A DNA stretch of 64,000 bases from Streptomyces chattanoogensis (GCF_001294335.1 NZ_LGKG01000148.1:118551-182550); one strand, 5' to 3'. Shown: positions 1-9,275, counted from the stretch's first letter. A program made the numbers and translations. The notes: a model not told the origin generated them from the sequence alone.

Positions 1-688
1 GTTCACCGTCCTGGCAGACCCGTTCCACGGCTCCTGTGACGCCCACCGCACCCACCGGCATCCGCCGCCGGTCATGGATCGGCGCGGCCAGCGAGGCCAC
101 CCCGTCCCAGGTCTCCTCCACGTCCGCGGCCCAGCCGCGCGCCCGGGTCAGGTCCAGCAGCTTCTCGAAGTCGTCCAGCTCGGTCACCGTGCGCGGGGTG
201 AACGCCTCCCGCTCGGCCTCCGTGACCTCGCTGTGCGCCACCGGGTCGTACGCGGAGAGCACCTTGCCCAGCGCCGTGCAGTGCAGCGGCTGCATCGCCC
301 CGACCTCGAGGACCTGCCGGCTGTCGTCGGGCCGGAAGACGTGGTGCACGATCAGGACACCCTGCTTGTGCAGCACGCCGAGATAGACGCTCTCCCCGCT
401 GGAGCGGGCCAGGTCGTCGGTCCAGACGAGGGCGCGGGCGCGCAGCTCGTGCACGTCCAGATAGCTGTTGCCCAGGCGCAGCAGCTCCGCGCCCAGCTGA
501 TAGCGGCCGGACGCCAGGTCCTGCTCGACGAAGCCCTCCTGCTGCAGCGTGCGCAGGATGCCGTGGGCGGTACCCTTCGCCAGCCCCAGGGACGAGGAGA
601 TGTCGGAGAGTCCCAGCCGCCGTTCCCCTCCTGCGAGCAGCCGCAGCATCGCGGCAGCTCGCTCCAGCGACTGGATGGTGCGTGCCAT
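1..688 (-). CDS. gylR: GylR, IclR-family glycerol-operon regulator (3' end outside window)
   Basis: Read on the minus strand from the ATG at 688 (GGAGG just upstream), the translation opens MARTIQSLERAAAMLRLLAG, with an IclR winged helix (about residues 5-65) and then the effector domain (HELRARALVWTDDLARSSGESVYLGVLH...). The sequence closely resembles Streptomyces GylR as I remember it, the regulator of the glycerol catabolic genes gylCAB. The reading frame runs off the left edge after about 229 codons, so only the last part of the effector domain is missing. It is divergent from metH, the arrangement I recall from S. coelicolor. The identification is strong; regulation by glycerol or glycerol-3-phosphate is family knowledge, not something visible here. 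Confidence 0.93.
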   Translation of the reverse strand, partial: MARTIQSLERAAAMLRLLAGGERRLGLSDISSSLGLAKGTAHGILRTLQQEGFVEQDLASGRYQLGAELLRLGNSYLDVHELRARALVWTDDLARSSGESVYLGVLHKQGVLIVHHVFRPDDSRQVLEVGAMQPLHCTALGKVLSAYDPVAHSEVTEAEREAFTPRTVTELDDFEKLLDLTRARGWAADVEETWDGVASLAAPIHDRRRMPVGAVGVTGAVERVCQDGE

Positions 689-926
689 CGGGCAACCTCC
701 GAAGTATGCGGTTCGACAATGCCAAACGATATCGGCCCATGCCGACTCTTGGGCAGCGAACAGAGTGTGTCAACGATCATGGATAGTCGACGGACCCCCC
801 GCTCGGCCCCGCTGTCCACGGCGTGGAATGGGGAACCCCTGTACGGGACCGACAGCTACGCTGGCCGGGTGCGCCCTCTTCCGGAGGACGCAAAGCCGAC
901 AGCCGTCGCAACCAGGGAGCACCTCC

Positions 927-3900
927 ATGGCCTCGTACACGCCATCGTCCACCAGCACATCCCGAGTCGAATCACTGCGGGAGGCACTCGCCTCGCGGGT
1001 GGTGGTAGCCGACGGTGCAATGGGCACGATGCTGCAGGCGCAGGACCCGTCGCTGGACGACTTCCAGCAGCTCGAGGGCTGCAACGAGATCCTCAACCTC
1101 ACCCGCCCGGACATCGTCCGCTCGGTCCACGAGGAGTACTTCGCGGTCGGTGTCGACTGCGTCGAGACCAACACCTTCGGCGCGAACTTCGCGGCGCTGG
1201 CCGAGTACGACATCGCCGAGCGGGTCTTCGAGCTGTCCGAGTCCGGCGCCCGGATCGCCCGCGAGGTCGCCGACGAGTTCACCGAGAAGACCGGGCAGCA
1301 GCGCTACGTCCTGGGCTCCATGGGCCCCGGCACCAAGCTGCCCACCCTCGGCCACGCCCCGTACCTCACCCTCCGCGACGCCTACCAGCAGAACGCCGAG
1401 GGCATGATCGCCGGCGGCGCCGACGCCCTCCTGGTGGAGACCACCCAGGACCTGCTGCAGACCAAGGCCGCCATCCTCGGCGCCCGCCGCGCCCTCGAGG
1501 CCACCGGCGCCAGCCTGCCGATCATCTGCTCCGTCACCGTCGAGACCACCGGCACCATGCTGCTCGGCTCCGAGATCGGCGCCGCCCTGACGGCCCTGGA
1601 GCCGCTGGGCATCGACATGATCGGCCTGAACTGCGCCACCGGCCCCGCCGAGATGAGCGAGCACCTGCGCTATCTGGCCCGGCACTCCCGCGTCCCCCTC
1701 GCCTGCATGCCGAACGCCGGCCTGCCCGTCCTCGGCAAGGACGGCGCGCACTACCCGCTGTCCGCCGCCGAGCTCGCGGACGCCCAGGAGACCTTCGTCG
1801 CCGAATACGGCCTCTCCCTGGTCGGCGGCTGCTGCGGCACGACTCCCGAGCACCTGCGGCAGGTCGTCGAGCGGGTCCGCGGCATCGCCCCCACCGCCCG
1901 CGACCCGCGCCCCGAGCCCGGCGCCGCCTCCCTCTACCAGACCGTCCCCTTCCGCCAGGACACCTCGTACCTGGCCATCGGCGAGCGCACCAACGCCAAC
2001 GGATCGAAGAAGTTCCGCGAGGCGATGCTGGACGCCCGCTGGGACGACTGTGTGGAGATGGCCCGCGACCAGATCCGCGAGGGCGCCCACATGCTCGACC
2101 TGTGCGTCGACTACGTCGGCCGGGACGGCGTCGCCGACATGGAGGAACTGGCCGGCCGCTTCGCCACCGCCTCCACCCTGCCCATCGTCCTCGACTCCAC
2201 CGAGGTCGACGTGATCGAGGCCGGCCTGCAGAAGCTGGGCGGCCGCGCGGTCATCAACTCCGTCAACTACGAGGACGGCGACGGCCCCGAATCGCGCTTC
2301 GCCAAGGTCACCCGGCTGGCCCAGGAGCACGGCGCCGCGCTGATCGCCCTCACCATCGACGAGGAGGGCCAGGCCCGTACGCCCGAGAAGAAGGTCGAGA
2401 TCGCCGAACGGCTCATCGCCGACCTGACCGGCAACTGGGGCATCCTCGAGTCGGACATCCTCATCGACACCCTCACCTTCACCATCTGCACCGGCCAGGA
2501 GGAGTCCCGGGGGGACGGCATCGCCACCATCGAGGCGATCCGCGAACTCAAGCGCCGCCACCCGGACGTACAGACCACGCTGGGCCTGTCCAACATCTCC
2601 TTCGGCCTCAACCCGGCGGCCCGCATCCTGCTCAACTCGGTCTTCCTCGACGAATGCGTCAAGGCGGGCCTGGACTCGGCGATCGTGCACGCGTCCAAGA
2701 TCCTGCCGATCGCCCGCTTCGACGAGGAGCAGGTCACCACGGCCCTCGACCTCATCTACGACCGGCGCACCGAGGGCTACGACCCCCTCCAGAAGCTGAT
2801 GGCGCTCTTCGAGGGCGCCACCGCCAAGTCCCTCAAGGCCGGCAAGGCCGAGGAACTGGCCGCCCTGCCGCTGGAGGAGCGCCTCCAGCGCCGCATCATC
2901 GACGGCGAGAAGAACGGCCTGGAGGCCGACCTGGACGCGGCGCTGGAGGAGCGCCCCGCCCTGGACATTGTCAACGAGACCCTCCTGGCCGGTATGAAGG
3001 TCGTCGGCGAGCTCTTCGGCTCCGGCCAGATGCAGCTGCCGTTCGTCCTCCAGTCCGCCGAGGTCATGAAGGCCGCGGTGGCCTACCTCGAGCCGCACAT
3101 GGAGAAGTCGGACGCGGAGGGCAAGGGCACCATCGTGCTCGCCACCGTCCGCGGCGACGTCCACGACATCGGCAAGAACCTCGTCGACATCATCCTGTCG
3201 AACAACGGCTACAACGTCGTCAACCTCGGCATCAAGCAGCCGGTCTCCGCGATCCTGGAAGCCGCCGAGGAACACAAGGCCGATGTCATCGGCATGTCCG
3301 GGCTCCTGGTCAAGTCGACCGTGATCATGAAGGAGAACCTGGAGGAGCTCAACCAGCGCAAGATGGCCGCCGACTTCCCCGTCATCCTCGGCGGCGCCGC
3401 CCTCACCCGCGCCTACGTCGAGCAGGACCTCCACGAGATCTACGAGGGCGAGGTCCGCTACGCCCGCGACGCGTTCGAGGGACTGCGCCTGATGGACGCC
3501 CTGATCGCCGTCAAGCGCGGGGTGCCCGGCGCCGCCCTCCCCGAGCTCAAGCAGCGCCGCGTCCCCAAGAAGGACACCGCCGTCCTCGAGGTCGAGGAGC
3601 CCGAGGGCTCGGTGCGCTCCGACGTCGCCGTCGACAACCCCGTCCCCGCCCCGCCGTTCTGGGGCACCCGCGTCGTCAAGGGCATCCAGCTCGCCGACTA
3701 CGCGTCCTGGCTGGACGAGGGCGCGCTCTTCAAGGGCCAGTGGGGCCTCAAGCAGGCCCGTACGGGGGAGGGCCCGTCGTACGAGGAGCTGGTGGAGTCC
3801 GAGGGCCGTCCGCGGCTGCGCGGCTGGCTGGACAAGCTCCAGACCGAGAACCTGCTGGAAGCCGCCGTGGTGCACGGCTACTTCCCCTGCCACTCCAAGG

Positions 3901-4436
3901 GCGACGACCTCATCCTCCTGAACGAGGACGGCACCGAGCGCACCCGCTTCACCTTCCCGCGCCAGCGCCGCGGCCGCCGCCTGTGCCTGGCGGACTTCTT
4001 CCGTCCGGAGGAGTCCGGTGAGCGCGATGTCGTCGGCCTGCAGGTCGTCACCGTCGGCTCGAAGATCGGCGCCGCCACGGCCGAGCTCTTCGAGGCCAAC
4101 GCCTACCGCGACTACCTGGAACTGCACGGTCTGTCCGTCCAGTTGGCCGAGGCGCTGGCCGAGTACTGGCACGCCCGGGTCCGCGCGGAGCTGGGCTTCG
4201 CGGGCGAGGACCCGGCCGATGTCGAGGACATGTTCGCGCTGAAGTACCGCGGTGCGCGCTTCTCGCTGGGCTACGGCGCCTGCCCCGACCTGGAGGACCG
4301 CGCCAAGATCGCGGACCTGCTGCAGCCGGAGCGGATCGGCGTCCAGCTCTCCGAGGAGTTCCAGCTGCACCCCGAGCAGTCGACGGACGCCATCGTCATC
4401 CACCACCCGGAGGCGAAGTACTTCAATGCGCGGTAG
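927..4436 (+). CDS. metH: Cobalamin-dependent methionine synthase
   Basis: This 1169-residue cytoplasmic enzyme transfers the methyl group of 5-methyltetrahydrofolate through cobalamin to homocysteine. All four MetH modules are visible in order: the homocysteine/zinc barrel (zinc ligands Cys236 and the Cys302-Cys303 pair in VGGCCGTT), the pterin barrel (AIGERTNANGSKKF), the cobalamin cap and Rossmann domain with the DxHxxG signature (GDVHDIGKN, axial ligand His746), and a C-terminal reactivation domain (around HGYFPCHSKGDD). The ATG at 927 is preceded by CACCTCC-type spacing after GGGAGCACC and matches the conserved MASYT start; in-frame codons further upstream lie in the gylR intergenic region and lack family similarity. 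The length is normal for Streptomyces MetH. Confidence 0.97.
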   Translation: MASYTPSSTSTSRVESLREALASRVVVADGAMGTMLQAQDPSLDDFQQLEGCNEILNLTRPDIVRSVHEEYFAVGVDCVETNTFGANFAALAEYDIAERVFELSESGARIAREVADEFTEKTGQQRYVLGSMGPGTKLPTLGHAPYLTLRDAYQQNAEGMIAGGADALLVETTQDLLQTKAAILGARRALEATGASLPIICSVTVETTGTMLLGSEIGAALTALEPLGIDMIGLNCATGPAEMSEHLRYLARHSRVPLACMPNAGLPVLGKDGAHYPLSAAELADAQETFVAEYGLSLVGGCCGTTPEHLRQVVERVRGIAPTARDPRPEPGAASLYQTVPFRQDTSYLAIGERTNANGSKKFREAMLDARWDDCVEMARDQIREGAHMLDLCVDYVGRDGVADMEELAGRFATASTLPIVLDSTEVDVIEAGLQKLGGRAVINSVNYEDGDGPESRFAKVTRLAQEHGAALIALTIDEEGQARTPEKKVEIAERLIADLTGNWGILESDILIDTLTFTICTGQEESRGDGIATIEAIRELKRRHPDVQTTLGLSNISFGLNPAARILLNSVFLDECVKAGLDSAIVHASKILPIARFDEEQVTTALDLIYDRRTEGYDPLQKLMALFEGATAKSLKAGKAEELAALPLEERLQRRIIDGEKNGLEADLDAALEERPALDIVNETLLAGMKVVGELFGSGQMQLPFVLQSAEVMKAAVAYLEPHMEKSDAEGKGTIVLATVRGDVHDIGKNLVDIILSNNGYNVVNLGIKQPVSAILEAAEEHKADVIGMSGLLVKSTVIMKENLEELNQRKMAADFPVILGGAALTRAYVEQDLHEIYEGEVRYARDAFEGLRLMDALIAVKRGVPGAALPELKQRRVPKKDTAVLEVEEPEGSVRSDVAVDNPVPAPPFWGTRVVKGIQLADYASWLDEGALFKGQWGLKQARTGEGPSYEELVESEGRPRLRGWLDKLQTENLLEAAVVHGYFPCHSKGDDLILLNEDGTERTRFTFPRQRRGRRLCLADFFRPEESGERDVVGLQVVTVGSKIGAATAELFEANAYRDYLELHGLSVQLAEALAEYWHARVRAELGFAGEDPADVEDMFALKYRGARFSLGYGACPDLEDRAKIADLLQPERIGVQLSEEFQLHPEQSTDAIVIHHPEAKYFNAR

Positions 4437-4456
4437 CGCGGTGACGCGGTGACGCC

Positions 4457-4490
4457 AGGGAGGCCCTCCCGGGGGGCCTCCCTCCGTTTC
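4457..4490 (+). terminator. Rho-independent terminator after metH
   Basis: A perfect 10-bp stem (AGGGAGGCCC at 4457-4466 with GGGCCTCCCT at 4474-4483) with a 7-nt loop is followed by a short T-containing tail (CCGTTTCCCTT). It lies 21 nt after the metH stop and 130 nt before the next gene. Confidence 0.8.
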
Positions 4491-4625
4491 CCTTCCGCCG
4501 TACCGCGCATTCCGGGCCGCACCGTCGTACACTGGTCGGTCCGGTAGTGGCCGGTCGCAACCCCCGCCGGGGGCAGCGGCCGGCCCTTTCGTCCCTTTCG
4601 GGGACGTCGTCACGGAGGTGGATGG

Positions 4626-5327
4626 ATGACCAGCAGCATCCCCGCAGTCGGCACCCGCTCGGCCGAGCCCGCCACCCTCCAGGCCGTCTTCCTCGACCTG
4701 GACGGCACCCTCGTCGACACCGAGGGCTTCTGGTGGGAGGCCGAGGCCGAGGTCTTCGCGGAACTGGGCCACACCCTGCACGACGGACACCGCGAGATCG
4801 TCGTCGGGGGCCCGATGACCCGCAGCGCCGGCTACCTCATCCAGGCCACCGGCGCCCAGATCGGCCTCACCGAGCTCAGCGGGCTGCTCAACGCCCGCTT
4901 CGCCGCCCGGATCGCCGGCGGGGTGCCGCTGATGCCGGGTGCGCGCCGGCTGCTGGCCGAGCTGCGGGCCCACCAGGTGCCGACCGCCCTGGTCTCCGCC
5001 TCGCACCGCGCCATCATCGACTCGATGCTGCACTGGCTGGGCCGGGAGAACTTCGACCTGACGCTGGCCGGCGACGAGATGGAGCGCACCAAACCGCATC
5101 CGGACCCGTATCTGACGGCCGCCGCCCGGCTGGGCGTGGCCCCGGACCGCTGCGCCGTCATCGAGGACACCCTCACCGGAGTGACGGCGGGCGAGGCCGC
5201 GGGCTGCCGGGTCGTCGCGGTGCCGTCGGTGACGCCGATCCCGCCGGCCCGGGGCCGTACGGTCGTGGGGTCGCTGAAAGAAGTCGATCTGGCTTTTCTC
5301 CGTGCCCTCATCACGGAAAGCCGGTGA
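4626..5327 (+). CDS. HAD-family phosphatase (beta-phosphoglucomutase-like subfamily)
   Basis: A 233-residue cytoplasmic hydrolase. HAD motif I is FLDLDGTLVDT (nucleophile Asp24, general acid Asp26), followed by a helical cap (residues about 35-100), motif II in TALVSASHR, a Lys in ERTKPHPDPY and motif IV in CAVIEDTLTGVTAG. The KPHPDPY and EDT..G strings are typical of the beta-PGM/phosphoglycolate-phosphatase branch (Pfam HAD_2). The ATG at 4626 has GGAGG eight bases upstream. It follows metH on the same strand but beyond a terminator, so cotranscription is unlikely. The substrate cannot be told from sequence. Confidence 0.9.
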   Translation: MTSSIPAVGTRSAEPATLQAVFLDLDGTLVDTEGFWWEAEAEVFAELGHTLHDGHREIVVGGPMTRSAGYLIQATGAQIGLTELSGLLNARFAARIAGGVPLMPGARRLLAELRAHQVPTALVSASHRAIIDSMLHWLGRENFDLTLAGDEMERTKPHPDPYLTAAARLGVAPDRCAVIEDTLTGVTAGEAAGCRVVAVPSVTPIPPARGRTVVGSLKEVDLAFLRALITESR

Positions 5328-5723
5328 ATCATCCACCGAGAGTACCGAGCGTGTCCGAACGGAAAAGCACTGGGAACTCAGGGGAGCTGCGTGCTTATTT
5401 TCCGTGACGTCTCCGCGGTGAATACAGCGGCCGAATTCCGCCGGTGCTGCAGGCCGGGGAATGCGTGACGTTTCTCACGTGCCGGGCCGTCGACAGGGGC
5501 GGCGGCAGGTGTTCCAGGGGGTCTGTCCGGGGTTTTCCGCGGGGGTAAGTGTCCGGATTGGTGGAGCAACGTGCGAAACGTTCCGCCGTCCGGATATCGG
5601 TCGTGCCGCCACCGGTATCCCGGGGCCCCATTGTTTCAACTACGTTGTGTCCCGGACCGGCTGACCGTTCCTACTAATGTCGTCGCGAGCAACACCTCTG
5701 CGCTGATAAGGAACCTGCCGACG
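5328..5723. other. 396-nt intergenic region upstream of the first binding lipoprotein
   Basis: No convincing gene was found on either strand: the frames that cross it have poor third-position G/C bias and no ribosome binding site. It should hold the promoter for the lipoprotein genes, but I could not settle on a -35/-10 pair. A weak Shine-Dalgarno (AAGGA at 5709-5713) precedes the ATG at 5724. Confidence 0.5.
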
Positions 5724-7331
5724 ATGAACCGCAAGACCTTGGTGCTGCCGGTCATGGCCGGTCTGATCGCCCCCGTACTCGCTGCCTGCGGCAGCTCGGA
5801 CGGCGCGGGCGACGAAGGTGATCCGATCATCGTCGGGGTCGCCTCCCGGATCGAGGCGACCAAGGCGGCACCCGCCCCCCTCGACCCGGCGCAGGCCTAT
5901 GACGTCGATGCGTGGAACGTGCTGCGCAGCACCCTGCAGACGCTGATGCGGCTGCCGCGGAGCGGTACCGCGCCGGTGCCCGACGCGGCCAGGTCCTGCA
6001 GGTTCAGCGACAGTCAGAACGAGCAGTACCGCTGCACCCTGCGCAGCGGCCTGAAGTTCGCGAACGGACACGACCTGACGGCACAGGACGTCAAGTTCTC
6101 CATCGAGCGCATGAAGGCCATCAACAACACCAACGGCCCGGTGTCGCTGCTCGACGACATCGACAAGGTCGAGGCGCCCAGCAAGACCGAGGTGGTGTTC
6201 CACCTCAGCAGACCCGACGCCACCTTCCCGCAGAAGCTCACCACGCCCGCCGCGGCCATCGTCGACCCCGAGGTGTACCCCAAGAACCGCCTCTACAGCG
6301 GCTTCGAGGTGGTCGGCTCGGGCCCGTACACCGTCAAGGCCGAGCACAGCGGCAACCGCATCACCAAGGTCGTCTTCACCAGGAACCCCGGCTACAAGGG
6401 CGGGCTGACGGCGAGGAACGACAAGGTCGAGATGCGCTTCTTCGACGACTCCGCGACGACGGAGAAGGCGCTGCGCAAGGGCGACATCGACCTCATGAAC
6501 CGCGGTCTGGCACCCAGCCAGGTCAAGGGCCTGGAGAACTCCCGCGACGAGCACCTCACGATGCAGACGATGCCGGGCCAGGAGATCCGCTACCTCGCCT
6601 TCAACACCAAGGACCCGGTCGTCTCCAACAAGGCCGTGCGGCAGGCGATGGCGCAGATCGTCGACCGCCCCCGGCTCGTCCGGGACGTCTACGCGTACAC
6701 CGGTGACCCGCTCTTCTCGATGGTCCCCACCGGCCTCACCGGCCACATCAACGCGTTCTTCAACAAGTACGGGGACCCCAGCGTCGCGGCCGCCCGCAAG
6801 ACCCTGCAGCAGGCGAACATCACCACCCCGGTGAAGTTCACCCTCACGTACACCACGAACCACTACGGCCCCAGCACCACCAAGGAGGTCCGGGCACTGC
6901 AGCGGCAGCTCAACGACAGCACGCTGTTCGACGTCAGCCTCAAGGGCGTCGACAGCTGGCAGCAGTTTCGCACCGACGCCCTGGACGGCAAGTACACCGT
7001 CTACCACATGGGCTGGTTCCCCGACATCCCGGACGCCGACAACTACATCGCGCCGTTCATCGGCAAGCAGAACTTCCTCGGCTCCCCCTACCGCAACGGC
7101 AAGATCGAGTCGCAGCTGATCCCGTCCAGCCGCCAGCAGTCCGACCGCAACGCCGCCGCGGACGACTTCAAGCAGGCGCAGGACATCATCGCCGCGGACG
7201 TACCGCTGCTCCCGCTGTGGCAGGGCAAGCAGTACGTTGCCGCCCGCGACGACATCACCGGCACCGAGTGGGCCCTCAACTCCTCCTCGGGGCTGCAGAT
7301 CTGGGAACTGGGCCGCGGCGTCGCCGACTGA
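5724..7331 (+). CDS. Family 5 extracellular solute-binding lipoprotein (first of a tandem pair)
   Basis: This 535-residue protein begins with a lipoprotein signal peptide (MNRKTLVLPVMAGLIAPVLAAC, lipobox Cys22) followed by an acidic linker and an SBP_bac_5 fold typical of peptide/nickel/oligosaccharide ABC receptors, with family strings such as LRSGLKFANGHDLTAQDVKFS and a conserved WFPDIPDADNY near the end. It would be exported, lipid-anchored and bind a solute outside the membrane. No permease or ATPase gene is adjacent, so it must work with components encoded elsewhere or act as a sensor. The start was chosen for the signal peptide; in-frame codons back to 5571 would bury the signal sequence. 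It is clearly paralogous to the next gene. Ligand unknown. Confidence 0.92.
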   Translation: MNRKTLVLPVMAGLIAPVLAACGSSDGAGDEGDPIIVGVASRIEATKAAPAPLDPAQAYDVDAWNVLRSTLQTLMRLPRSGTAPVPDAARSCRFSDSQNEQYRCTLRSGLKFANGHDLTAQDVKFSIERMKAINNTNGPVSLLDDIDKVEAPSKTEVVFHLSRPDATFPQKLTTPAAAIVDPEVYPKNRLYSGFEVVGSGPYTVKAEHSGNRITKVVFTRNPGYKGGLTARNDKVEMRFFDDSATTEKALRKGDIDLMNRGLAPSQVKGLENSRDEHLTMQTMPGQEIRYLAFNTKDPVVSNKAVRQAMAQIVDRPRLVRDVYAYTGDPLFSMVPTGLTGHINAFFNKYGDPSVAAARKTLQQANITTPVKFTLTYTTNHYGPSTTKEVRALQRQLNDSTLFDVSLKGVDSWQQFRTDALDGKYTVYHMGWFPDIPDADNYIAPFIGKQNFLGSPYRNGKIESQLIPSSRQQSDRNAAADDFKQAQDIIAADVPLLPLWQGKQYVAARDDITGTEWALNSSSGLQIWELGRGVAD

Positions 7332-7412
7332 CCCGGCCCCTCGTACGCCCCCAGGCACCACGCGTACGGCACAGGCACCACCGCACAACACAAGAACCGC
7401 CCGTACGACACC

Positions 7413-7448
7413 GGCTGCTGCCGAGGCAGACCCGCAGCAGCAGCAGCC
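7413..7448 (+). repeat. Inverted repeat between the two lipoprotein genes
   Basis: GGCTGCTGC (7413-7421) and GCAGCAGCC (7440-7448) form a perfect 9-bp stem with an 18-nt loop, set in an unusually CA-rich stretch (about 7360-7500). There is no T-run, so it may be an mRNA stability or attenuation element rather than a full terminator. Confidence 0.45.
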
Positions 7449-7516
7449 TGCACCAACGCGAGACCGCACCAATGCGACACCGCACCACCGCGACACCGAA
7501 CGTGAGGAACCACGTA

Positions 7517-9118
7517 GTGAGGCAGCGTGACCAGCGGCTGGCCGCCCCGATCGGAGCAGGGCTGGCAACAGCCCTGCTCGCGCTCGCGGGCTGCAGCGCC
7601 GACGACTCCGGGGCGAACGGCCACGGCGAGCCCGTCGTCATGGGAACAACGATGGACAAGCCCGTCTCCACCGACCCGGCCGCCGGCTACGACCCCGGCT
7701 CGTGGCTGCTGTTCAACAACGTCTTCCAGTCGCTGCTGAGCTTCCCCAAGGGGGGCACCAAGCCGGAACCGGAAGCCGCCAAGAGCTGCATCTTCACCGA
7801 CACCCACAGCCAGGTCTTCCGCTGCACCCTCAAGGACGGCCTGACCTTCAGCAACGGTCACAAGCTGACCTCCGAGGACGTCAAGTTCTCCTTCGACCGC
7901 ACCCGGCGCATCAAGGACAAGAACGGCCCCGCCGTGATGTTCACCGCGCTCGACAAGGTCGAGGCGCCGGACGCCAAGACCGTGGTCTTCCACCTGAAGA
8001 CGCCCGACGCCACCTTCCCCAGCAAGATCGCCTCCGGCGCCGGCTCCATCGTCGACCACACCGCCTATCCGGCCGACCGGCTGCGCACCGACGGCAAGGC
8101 GGTCGGCTCAGGCGTCTACACGCTCAAGGACTACAGCCCCAAGAGGGCGCTCTTCGGCGTCAACCCCTCCTACAAGGGCCCCGCCAAGGTCAAGAACTCC
8201 GGGATGACGGTGAAGTACTTCACCGCGGCCGAGGACCTCAAGAAGGCCGTCCGCAGCGGCGCCGTCGACCTGGCCTACCGAGGTCTGTCCATGGAGGACC
8301 TCGCCGCGCTCTCCAACGCCTCGTTGGACCAGAAGCACGGCACCCAGCTCATCCAGGGCACCAGCGCCGAGGTCATGCACCTCGTCTTCAACTTCAAGGA
8401 CCCGGTCGCCGGCAAGCTCGGCGTCCGCAAGGCGATCGCCTACCTCCTGGACCGCCCCACCCTCGTCCGCGACGTCTACCAGCACACCGCCGAACCGCTC
8501 TACTCCATCGTTCCCGCGGGCATCACCGGCCACAACACCGCCTTCTTCGACACCTTCGGCGACCGGCCGAACCCCGGCAAGGCCGCCGACGCCCTGCGCG
8601 ACGCCGGTGTCCACGGCAAGGTCCCGCTCACCCTGTGGGCCACCCCCGACCGCTACGGCCCCGGCACCGTCCCCGCCGTCAAGGAAATAGCCCAACAGCT
8701 CAACGCGAGCCGCCTGTTCGACGTCAAGGTGCGCAGCGTGCCCACCAAGGAGTACGAGCAGGGCATGGCGTCCGGCCGCTTCGGCTTCTACGTCAAGGGC
8801 TGGATCCCCGACTACCCGGACCCGGACAACTTCACCCAGCCGTTCTTCGGCAAGGGCAACGTGCTGGGCAACCACTACAGCTCGCCGGAGATCACCGGCC
8901 GGCTGCTGCCCAAGACCGCCGACCAGCCCGACCGCGGTGCCGCCACGGAAACGTTCCGCGAGCTCCAGGACATCGTCGCCCGCGACGTACCGGTCATCCC
9001 GGTCTGGCAGGGCAAGCAGTACGCCGTCGCCCGCGACGGGATCTCCGGTCTGGAATGGACCCTGGACGCCTCGACCGTCTTCCGGTTCTGGGAGATCAGC
9101 AAGGCGGCCGACACCTGA
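7517..9118 (+). CDS. Family 5 extracellular solute-binding lipoprotein (second of a tandem pair)
   Basis: A 533-residue paralogue of the preceding gene. From the GTG at 7517 the signal peptide is short and typical, ending in LALAGC (lipobox Cys26), and GAGG lies nine bases upstream; an in-frame ATG at 7472 is possible but would add 15 residues ahead of the signal. The SBP_bac_5 body carries the same landmarks (LKDGLTFSNGHKLTSEDVKFS, GWIPDYPDPDNF, VIPVWQGKQYAV). The two copies align along their whole length but have clearly diverged, so this is an old tandem duplication. A strong hairpin group follows the stop. Ligand unknown. Confidence 0.92.
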   Translation: MRQRDQRLAAPIGAGLATALLALAGCSADDSGANGHGEPVVMGTTMDKPVSTDPAAGYDPGSWLLFNNVFQSLLSFPKGGTKPEPEAAKSCIFTDTHSQVFRCTLKDGLTFSNGHKLTSEDVKFSFDRTRRIKDKNGPAVMFTALDKVEAPDAKTVVFHLKTPDATFPSKIASGAGSIVDHTAYPADRLRTDGKAVGSGVYTLKDYSPKRALFGVNPSYKGPAKVKNSGMTVKYFTAAEDLKKAVRSGAVDLAYRGLSMEDLAALSNASLDQKHGTQLIQGTSAEVMHLVFNFKDPVAGKLGVRKAIAYLLDRPTLVRDVYQHTAEPLYSIVPAGITGHNTAFFDTFGDRPNPGKAADALRDAGVHGKVPLTLWATPDRYGPGTVPAVKEIAQQLNASRLFDVKVRSVPTKEYEQGMASGRFGFYVKGWIPDYPDPDNFTQPFFGKGNVLGNHYSSPEITGRLLPKTADQPDRGAATETFRELQDIVARDVPVIPVWQGKQYAVARDGISGLEWTLDASTVFRFWEISKAADT

Positions 9119-9126
9119 TCCGGCCC

Positions 9127-9158
9127 GTGCACAGGCGTCACGCATGACGCCTGTGCAC
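9127..9158. repeat. Perfect 14-bp stem-loop after the second lipoprotein gene
   Basis: GTGCACAGGCGTCA (9127-9140) and its exact complement (9145-9158) enclose the 4-nt loop CGCA. It is the first of a cluster of inverted repeats in a convergent intergenic region; its TGACGCCTG string recurs immediately downstream at 9162. Confidence 0.8.
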
Positions 9159-9169
9159 CTATGACGCCT

Positions 9170-9234
9170 GCGCAGGCATGACAGTGGGGCCGGTCCGGAG
9201 AATCCTCGGACCGGCCCCACTGTCATGCCTGCGC
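9170..9234. terminator. Bidirectional terminator, 28-bp perfect stem
   Basis: A 28-bp perfect inverted repeat (9170-9197 with 9207-9234) has a 9-nt loop and sits between convergent genes (lipoprotein ending at 9118, response regulator ending at 9276). There is no T-run, as is common for Streptomyces terminators of this strength. GCCTGCGCAGGC at 9166-9177 is a further palindrome that overlaps its left edge. Confidence 0.85.
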
Positions 9235-9275
9235 ACGCGCCGGCGAACCCGGCACGCCTCGGTGCTGCTGCGCGC

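Noticed and set aside
689..926. Cobalamin riboswitch for metH
   Set aside because: No B12 box or its conserved surroundings could be recognised in the leader.
972..5336. A 1454-codon open frame antisense to metH and the HAD gene
   Set aside because: It is a by-product of high G+C third positions; metH on the other strand has full family motifs, and the antisense translation is low-complexity.
7217..7516. N-terminal extension of the second binding lipoprotein
   Set aside because: It would put a basic, low-complexity stretch before the signal peptide; the GTG at 7517 has a ribosome binding site and correct signal length.
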